From the NCBI GenBank assembly GCA_014155875.1, contig JACEFZ010002048.1, forward strand, positions 196,148-260,147: DNA of 64,000 nt, in the 5' to 3' direction. Shown one piece after another: positions 57,363-64,000 of this stretch. The stretch's first letter is position 1, and each line of letters starts with the position of its first letter. Both the position numbers and the translations under genes were made by a program. Below the pieces are notes generated by a model, which worked only from the letters and a program-made list of their open reading frames with translations, did no database searches and had not been told where the DNA came from. Origin of the DNA: Cepaea nemoralis. Its lineage: Eukaryota; Mollusca; Gastropoda; Stylommatophora; Helicidae.

Positions 57363-57455
57363 ACACACACATACGCGCGCACACACACACACACGCGCAC
57401 ACACACACACACGCGCGCGCGCACACACACACGCACATACACACACACACACGTA
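57363..57455. repeat. (CA)n with CGCG interruptions
   Basis: ACACACAC and GCGCGCGC alternate, a Z-DNA-prone pattern. Confidence 0.95.
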
Positions 57456-57509
57456 TCAACATATACCAGGTCGTGCCTTCCGCCCAAGGCAAGAGGAACC
57501 AGGAGGAAC

Positions 57510-57620
57510 ACGTTGTTTAGTTGCATGTCCTCTACAGGAAGTTGCCATCAACCCCAGAATTGTGTTGCCTGTTTCTGAATTATTAGACAAGTTTACGTTC
57601 AGTCGTTTGCCGTTGCTGTG
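57510..57620 (-). mobile_element. SINE family A fragment
   Basis: Minus strand: GGCAAACGACTGAACGTAAA, CTTGTCTAA, then TTCTGGGGTTGATGGCAACT and GAGGACATGCAAC. This corresponds to the body part of copy 3 (48590-48875) and is the best match to the 45/41-bp monomer. No tRNA-like head seen. Confidence 0.55.
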
Positions 57621-58030
57621 TTAACGATCGACGCTCATCAAGTTATATGAAAACCAGCGCCGGCGATCTACTTCCAAATCGTCTTCAGCTGTGCTTTGAA
57701 AGCGTTATGAGGGACTGCGAATCGCGATCTTAACGTCTTTGCCACAGCCCCGATGGAAGATCACTACAACAACAAATCAAAACAACAACAAAACAAAACA
57801 AAAATCCATAACCGCGGTTACTGATGCACTCAGTGTAGGTCTTAATGTTTCATGACCTCGTGACCCCGGGTACACAATCCACTCTGGGAACACAGGCTGC
57901 AGACAGTTTTCTTGGGGGTCAGGTGGCAAGGGCGATACCTAACGCATCATCCATAGCCAGGAGTCTGGACACGGCAACACGAACTTCGAGCTATGCCCCG
58001 GACATGCCAAAGACGGCATAGATATTAGAT
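57621..58030. other. unassigned stretch
   Basis: Only a (CAAAA)n-like run at about 57773-57803 was recognised. Confidence 0.35.
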
Positions 58031-58032
58031 CT

Positions 58033-58092
58033 AACAAGTTACTTGCATGTCCTTCTTGTACAAAGCTTGCAGTCAACCCCAGCATTTAACTG
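58033..58092 (-). mobile_element. SINE family A fragment, short
   Basis: Minus strand: ATGCTGGGGTTGACTGCAAG and AAGGACATGCAAGTAAC, parallel to the end of the 57510-57620 fragment. Confidence 0.45.
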
Positions 58093-58679
58093 GAAGTTAG
58101 TGATTTACATGGCAATACACCCCCCCCCCCTTACCCCGCTTAACCTCAAAGAGAAGTTATATTAGGATCCACCACCGGCTCAGATGAATTATCCTGCTAC
58201 TAAATCAGCCACAAATAGCGACTGACCACGGCATCACACACACAGGATATCAATGTGAAGGCAATTGCTGTCCAAAGATGAGTTAATGACCATTTATAAT
58301 CTCAGCTCTTGTTGCCGTATTTTGAAACAGAGGGTTACCGGTTTGAGACAGTACATGTATTTATCGAAGTATTCTACCTCAGAGTCACTTCGCTACCTGT
58401 TGCACAGTTGTTTCCACTCCTTGAAATATTTCTACATGTTTCTTTAACTACGGAAAGATTGCAAACCTCTGTCAAGTTAACATACTCTTTCACATTTCAA
58501 TAATGAATCGAAAATGCTACTGTTTATTTCCCTTGTTTCGCCTTTGTTATTTCCCCTGTCTCCAAATTTCACTTTCTGATGATTTGCGGTACTCCAGGTA
58601 AGAATCTTGTCTATCGGCACACATACCTGGCCATCGACCTCTCAGAGTTGGCCTATCTGCGACACAAATTGCAGCTGAG

Positions 58680-58890
58680 TGGTATTTATTTGTGTTGGAA
58701 GGAAAGCTAATCCGTCCCGACTGCAGAAAGCAGTTCGATTACTCGGGAAGCATGCAGATTTCTTGCAGACGTCTCCGAATGAAAAGTCCTGTTTGTGTCT
58801 GGTGGAGGATGTGTTTTTCATAGACGTGGTGATGCAGACATCATTGTTCGGATGTGAGGAGAACATCACGGCATGTGTGTACATCTCCGG
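58680..58890 (+). other. weak candidate exon with GTGAGT donor
   Basis: An open frame of about 70 codons, Cys-rich at its end (CLCLVEDVFFIDVVMQTSLF, then GCEENITACVYISG), stops exactly at a strong splice donor GG|GTGAGT (58891). Upstream AG candidates (58674, 58679) have only a weak pyrimidine tract. Composition is more protein-like than neighbouring chance frames. I recognise no domain and no partner exon. Confidence 0.25.
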
Positions 58891-60110
58891 GTGAGTGACT
58901 GAGTGTAACATACATCTGCCAGGAACGGAAATGAATCCATGGATAATATAAGGGTTGTGCCTCTACTGTACAATGGGAAATAATTTATATTTGTTAGATA
59001 GACACGGCACACGTTAGCAGACAGCAGAGGTTCCCAACGCTTTCTATGAAAGGGTCATGACGAAGATCCCATTTTATAAAAGGGCCGCATCGAAGTGTCC
59101 GACTGATTGAGCACAGACATCATTGAAGGGTCAGATTCATAGAATACCGCATCGAACCATTGTATTTATAGAAGACATCATTGAAGTGTCAGATTTATAG
59201 AAGTTAACAGATGTATAGATATAAAACCAGTCATGACCCCCTTTGGACAACAATCGCCTTTAAATTGATATCCCGTGTTGGTGAAACCGTGGTCAACTGC
59301 TGTTTGTGGCCGACTCAGTCACAGGATTATGAATCTGAGCCAGATGGACCCTAATATAACATCTCTTCTGGGGTTGAACGGGGTATGGGGTAGTGGTAGA
59401 ATTGAAAACGATGCTCTAACGCCGGAGCTTGTCTTCCGCGAACAGATTAAAATACAACCGACCCATTCCTCCGCGCATCCGGACCCACGACACGCGGTGG
59501 CCATTCCACAACATGGACCCGAGGCCGGAAACTGACATGGAGATGGTGTTTGTCAGAAGACAGAAATGATACATGCTGCACAATGATATCAACATCGCCA
59601 GGGTGGCCTCTTTTTGTCTGATTTAGTTCGTGCTACAAGGAATCATAATACACAAAGGATATCGCTCGCTAAAGATCCCGGACGGGCGCATGTTTATAAA
59701 TCATCATCTGCAATGGATGTCTAATCAACAGACATCATAAGCGGTGTGGCCAAACATTCATCTGGGAAGTGCTGTCTGTATTGCGAACCTCGTGAGCCAG
59801 AGAAAGGAGTTATGGGAGAAGGCCCGCTAGAACGATGCATGTGATCGTCCGCGTCTGTGCGTTACTTAACGAAATTAATACGTGAGTAACTGCCGGCAGA
59901 ACGCTGTTCATGGGACAAATAAAGAAAAATGATGGGCAAAAAAATCGTCATATTTTCAATGATGTAATCATGCAAGAGAGACAGGGCGTTCTAAACATAT
60001 TATTCACTGGTAAACACAATCATGCAGCAGTATAAAAACAATCATTCAGACTTATTCACGATTATTTAGTTTGCTGATATTGAATTACTGAATACTAAAT
60101 ATGTGTTCAT
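58891..60110. other. unassigned stretch; possible hAT-like end
   Basis: CAGAGGTTCCCAACGCTTTC at about 59026 resembles the terminal repeat of some hAT MITEs, but the matching right end was not found. Nothing else recognised. Confidence 0.25.
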
Positions 60111-60125
60111 TGTTTGAATTCTATT

Positions 60126-60127
<2 letters not shown>

Positions 60128-60195
<68 letters not shown>

Positions 60196-60352
60196 ATAGC
60201 ATTATTAGTAGTAGTATTGGTGGTGGTAGTGGTAATAATTTAAGTAGTGGTAGTAATAGTGGTGGTAGCAGTAGTTTTGTTGATTTTGTGGCAGCAGTAG
60301 TAGTAGCAGCAGTAGCAGTAGTAGTCGCAGCAGCAGTAGCAGCAGCAGCCGC

Positions 60353-60412
<60 letters not shown>

Positions 60413-60510
60413 TAGAATTAGTGGTAAAAGTAGTAGTATCAGAAGTAGTAATTGTAGTGGTTGTGTTGGTAGTAGTAGTAGTATTCATATTAATAATAAC
60501 AGTAGTAATA
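60128..60510. repeat. (AAT)n then (AGT/AGC)n trinucleotide repeats
   Basis: AATAATAAT to about 60193, then AGTAGT/GCAGCA variants to 60510. Frames here are homopolymer translations. Confidence 0.97.
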
Positions 60511-60663
60511 AAACAGCAATAAATCAATGCAATACTAAAGACTATGAAAGTAGGTGAGGTGGTAAGATAAGTCAGTACATAAATAACATGTGGCAAGCAC
60601 AGCATCGCAGTAAACAAAGACACATTGAACCGCAGAGGTTCCACGGTTGGGCACGAAGTAGTT

Positions 60664-60705
60664 GGGGTTAAAAGAGAAAAAAAAAAGGGGGGGGGAGGGG
60701 GAAGG
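60664..60705. repeat. A-run followed by G-rich run
   Basis: [23 protein letters not shown] sequence then GGGGGAAGG. Confidence 0.85.
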
Positions 60706-60759
60706 TTGCTCGCGGAGAGATCGATGATTCTATACATAGACTTGTGGGTTAGCTAGTTC

Positions 60760-61000
60760 GTTTCTAGGGTAGGGTGGTTGGTAAGTTAGCAGGTGCATAA
60801 TTGGGTAGGTATGTAGGTATGCAGTAGGATGGGTAGATTGGTTGGTAAGGATACTGGTAGATATATTGCCACCTAAAAGGAAAGGATGAGATAAATTAGC
60901 TATGATATGGTGGTGTATTACAGTGAATAAGGTAGTTTGCAAATGGAAAGAAAGAAGGAAAGAAAAGAAAGAAGAAAGAAAGAAATGACATAAAGAAATG
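60760..61000. repeat. GTAG-rich and GAAA-rich low-complexity segments
   Basis: Decayed GGTAGGTATGTAG motifs (60760-60860) and GAAAGAAAG runs (60940-60990). Confidence 0.7.
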
Positions 61001-61450
61001 ATACAGAAATAAATCAGTATGCACTTCTTCTCGACACGAACGCTGCGGATGTTTATAAGTCTAGTACAAATACAAGTCCAACTCGGTAACTGGGTTTCAT
61101 GCCAAGTCTGTATCGATCCGCGGTCTCATTCGGACGTCCCAATATATAAATATATTCTTTTTTTTTTTTTAGGGGTAGGTGGTTGGAGGGAGCCTTACTT
61201 CCTCTTTCTGCCTCCTCCCCATGGCGCGGAGGCCTGGTTCCGGCAGTCAAGAGCCACTTTTCCGGTGGCTTTTATATTGAATATGGGACCGTGACCTTGG
61301 GATTGCCAATTTTGGCTAATGTTTTTGAGCGGCCATTTCTTGCTCTCCCGGCAGCGAGCGGGTGTGTTGCCGCTTGTGTCTTACCGCTCAGTTGTCGGGC
61401 TTGTGGAGGTGTGAACTGGTCTTTCAAAACTGGACTATCTGTAATAACAA
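61001..61450. other. unassigned stretch
   Basis: Includes a T-run at about 61158-61170; otherwise no gene or repeat recognised. Confidence 0.35.
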
Positions 61451-61457
61451 GAAAGGG

Positions 61458-61670
61458 TCTCCTTGGCGGAGTGGTGTAGTCGCTTGCCTCTAGATTCGAA
61501 GGGTATGGGTTCGTTTTTGGACCTCGAAATTTGGTTCACGTCTGCAGTTTTCTCGGATACTTCTGGCACTAGTGCTTTGTGAGACGCTATCGGCAGGTCG
61601 CTCTGCAGAAAGACACCGAGCCATATTGGATGAAACCCGGTGCAATGAAGTCGATCCACCACCTTTAACC
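61458..61670 (+). mobile_element. tRNA-derived SINE family B, copy 2
   Basis: GTCTCCTTGGCGGAGTGGTG holds a consensus A box TGGCGGAGTGG; GGGTTCGTTTTTGG ~40 bp on is a decayed B box. The body GGTCGCTCTGCAGAAAGACA and AATGAAGTCGATCC aligns with copy 1 at 47503-47715. Confidence 0.6.
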
Positions 61671-61744
61671 TTTCAAACCATCTTTAGCCAGAAGGGATAC
61701 GGCCGAAATGTAATATATCGTAAAGAACTCAGTAGACAACAACA

Positions 61745-61816
61745 TCATCAAGCGCCATGCCGATAGGAGTGTCAGTTATCTCACCCGATCACCAGAGTCG
61801 TGGATCAGACCTGTGT
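61745..61816 (-). mobile_element. LINE family Z 3'-end fragment
   Basis: The plus strand CATCATCAAGCGCCATGCCG and ATCACCAGAGTCGTGGATCA corresponds to 16579-16660 (CATCATGTGCCATGCCGATC, ATCACCAGAGTCATGGATCA). It is the family Z 3' terminus plus ATG-type tail on minus, directly abutting the 5' end of LINE family X copy 2. Confidence 0.7.
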
Positions 61817-61967
61817 TCCCCCTCTGCTGTGTGTCCACCGTGACGAGGTAGAGGGGCTTGTGCGTCCCAATGACCCCAAGAGCTATGCCGACGGTAGCAC
61901 AGCTACTGGTAGGGCCACCCATGTCGGACAGGTCAAGGGAGAGGGACCAGACGAAGAGACACACAAA

Positions 61968-62203
61968 CCTGCTGCCTTGTAGGTAGACTGGGGACAGTCA
62001 AAGGCTAGGGAAAGCACCCCAAATACATGCTTGTCGAAATCGGATGTACTGAGCCACAGGCTTGACAAAGCAGTGCAACGTGAAACCTGCTGCCTTGTAG
62101 GTAGACTGGGGACAGTCAAAGGCTAGGGAAAGCATCCCGAATAAATGCTTGTCGAAATCGGATGTACTGAGCCACAGGCTTGACAAAGCAGTGCAACGTA
62201 ACT
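61968..62203 (+). repeat. 118-bp tandem duplication in LINE family X 5' UTR
   Basis: CCTGCTGCCTTGTAGGTAGA starts at 61968 and again at 62086; both units contain GGGGACAGTCAAAGGCTAGG and CGGATGTACTGAGCCACAGG. Copy 1 has one unit only. Repeated 5' UTR units act as promoter monomers in some LINEs; no promoter function is shown here. Confidence 0.9.
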
Positions 62204-62209
62204 TAATTC

Positions 62210-62449
62210 ATGATGTCACGAATCAAAATTAATCGATATGGTGCTAATCCCGTGAAGTCCCATCAGGCGGTGATAGTGCCGGGCCCCCTGCCTCGAGGGG
62301 GTCCACCCATGACTACTGGTGGTCACCTTCCCCTGTGCTGTGGAGTCAAGGCACAGAGGAGTAGGTTAAGAGCTATTGACCAATACCCCGGACACTCAAC
62401 ATACTACAGTGGAATGCCGAAGGAGTTTACAAGAAGAAAGACTCCCTAA
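62210..62449 (+). pseudogene. LINE family X leader, broken by one-base deletion
   Basis: 79 codons starting MMSRIKINRYGANPVKSHQ, matching the copy 1 start. After AIDQ the frame shifts because one A is missing (GACCAATACC here, GACCAAATACC in copy 1) near 62383, so the endonuclease is read in the next frame. Confidence 0.85.
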
Positions 62450-64000
62450 CACAGCGTCTTCATAAAGATAGAATAGATGTGGCATGCATTCAAGAGACAC
62501 ACCTCAACGCCAATCACAAATTCTCAGTGAGAGGATATCAGGCCACACGTTTCGACCGCGAAGGACACAAAGGAGGAGTTGTAATACTTACACGAAATAC
62601 AATACCTTGCAGCGAAGTATCTGTGATCTCTGACAACCAAACGGAAATTATAGGTGTTGATATAATGATAAAGGACGTGAAAATAAGAATCTACAATCTG
62701 TACAGCCCAGCAGATAAGGACCTTACACTCTCAAACATGAAAATAACTGACACAAACTGCATTATTGTCGGAGACTTTAATAGCCGTTCAGAAAGATGGG
62801 GATACCCAGATACTGACAAAAGAGGAGATGAATTGGAGGACTGGGAAATAGACTCAAATCTCCATCTACTCAACAAAGCGGATGACACACCGAGCTTCTA
62901 CTCCAGAAGATGGCTTACCACTTCTACTCCAGACTTAGCTTTCTGCACAGGAGACATCCTCCACAAAATCGATCGCCATGTGCTGGACCAATTAGCAGGT
63001 AGTGACCACAGACCAATCAAGCTTGAAATGAATATGGAGTATGTTCCACAGGAGCAAAAGCCCTTGCCCCGCTGGAATTACAAACGAGCAGATTGGGACA
63101 GATTTGCCATACTAACAGACAAATATTGTGAAAACATAAATACACGATATGGCAACATAAAGCAAATGGTGGAAAGTCTAAACAGAGCGATAATACAGGC
63201 AGCCACTGAGTCCATTCCAAGAGGAGCGAGGAAAAATTACAAACCCTACTGGACTGAAGAACTACAAAGTTTGGAGGACAAAGTTGAAGATGCCAGGAAG
63301 ACAGCAGAGAGAGAACAAACAATTGAAGCAAACATCTCTCTCAAAGCCATCTCAGCAAAATATAAAAGAACAGTAAATCAAACAACAAGAGATTGTTGGA
63401 GGGAAAAAACAGAAAACCTGAATTTTGACAGGGATGGAAACAAACTATGGAAACTAGTGAAAGCCATGAACAATGAAGGACCTAGAAACAAACAAATAAC
63501 AATTAAACAAGGAAATGCCTTGCTTACAGGCAAAAAGGCTGCAAATGCACTAATGGAACACTATGCAAATGCAAACCACATTGATATTACAACCGAACAG
63601 AAGAAAGCAATCAAAGACAAACAGATACATCATAGAAATACAGAGACTGCAGCAGAATATATGATGGCAAATCTAACAATGGAAGAAATGGAACAGGCAA
63701 TGAATACCCTAAAAAAGAAGAAATCACCAGGAAAGGATGGAATCACAAATGAAATGCTAATAGGACTTGGCACCAAGGCAAAGAAGAAACTACTAGCAGT
63801 CCTAAATAACAGTTGGAAGAGAGGAATAGTCCCACAGGCATGGAAGGAAGCTATACTAATACCAGTCCCAAAGAAAGGAAAAGACCTGGAAGAACCAAAT
63901 GGCTATCGACCTATCAGTCTACTGAGCTGTGTAGGAAAATTAATGGAACGCATTATCAATGGCAGGCTAACCCTGGCAAAACTTAAGAGAAAAAGCCACA
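62380..64000 (+). CDS. LINE family X endonuclease-RT polyprotein, open to window end
   Basis: Open for 540 codons from just after a TGA at 62377 to the last base, with no internal stop. It holds the whole endonuclease (LQWNAEG, IQETHL, VGDFNSR, TSTPDLAF, SDHRPI), then AKYKRTVNQTTRDCW, where copy 1 has its stop, and the reverse transcriptase start (SPGKDGI, YRPISLLS). First in-frame ATG is 62665, inside the endonuclease; the real start is 62210 in the shifted frame. The frame is longer than anything in copy 1 and shows the domains form one polyprotein. Bases after 63971 no longer match copy 1. Confidence 0.85.

Larger units (their letters stand above)
61817..64000 (+). mobile_element. LINE family X, copy 2, runs off the right edge
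   Basis: Starts at the same element position as copy 1 (CCCCTCTGC, GTCCACC, GACGAGGTAGAGGGGCTTG), so this is probably the true 5' end. Order: 5' UTR with a duplicated 118-bp unit, leader, endonuclease and start of reverse transcriptase. Protein-level differences from copy 1 are few. Similarity to copy 1 stops at about 63971. Confidence 0.88.

Noticed and set aside
59026..59240. hAT-type MITE starting CAGAGGTTCCCAAC
   Set aside because: No matching inverted end or 8-bp duplication was found; kept only as a note.
60114..60557. Asn/Ile/Val/Ser-rich frame
   Set aside because: Translation of AAT and AGT trinucleotide repeats.

Overview
This window is eukaryotic, almost certainly animal, DNA from a gene-poor, repeat-saturated stretch. 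I see no operons or bacterial-type genes. Evidence for an animal genome: several degenerate APE-type non-LTR retrotransposons (LINEs), tRNA-derived SINE-like elements with A- and B-box-like motifs, a mariner derivative, and very many mini- and microsatellites. The mix of repeats suggests a lophotrochozoan, most likely a mollusc, but that is inference and the species cannot be read from the sequence. No complete host protein-coding gene is visible; two short segments (about 10834-10908 and 58680-58890) are weak exon candidates.

Layout. 1-10083 is a 62-bp satellite that continues beyond the left edge. 10.1-17.2 kb holds LINE relics on both strands and a 47/48-bp minisatellite (14.0-15.0 kb). 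17.4-22.0 kb has 40-, 21-, 22- and 32-bp arrays, including a duplicated block of 21-bp array, SINE and 22-bp array. 22.06-24.11 kb is a LINE (family Y here) on the minus strand, ending at a long CTC-type tract. 25-37 kb is mostly low-complexity and short arrays, with a mariner-derived inverted repeat at 27.2-27.8 kb and further LINE relics. 37.0-38.7 kb is a 42-bp array split by a SINE-like insertion with a clear target-site duplication. 41.99-46.13 kb is a nearly full-length LINE (family X) on the minus strand; a second, closely similar copy starts at 61.8 kb on the plus strand and runs off the right edge. Between them lie 45/41-, 51-, 56- and 40-bp arrays, SINE copies and microsatellites.

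How the parts relate. The genes are those of mobile elements: LINE proteins (endonuclease, reverse transcriptase, RNase H) that copy themselves and probably mobilise the SINEs. Two minisatellites carry monomer segments nearly identical to parts of retroelements present in the same window: the 47/48-bp array carries the family Y LINE 3' terminus, and the 45/41-bp array carries an internal segment of SINE family A. Two SINEs have inserted inside other arrays. The most notable signal is therefore an exchange between retroelements and tandem repeats. Family names X, Y, Z and A-D are local labels, not database names. Several arrays (1-10 kb, 19.1-19.56 kb) have dense single-base indels that may be assembly error.
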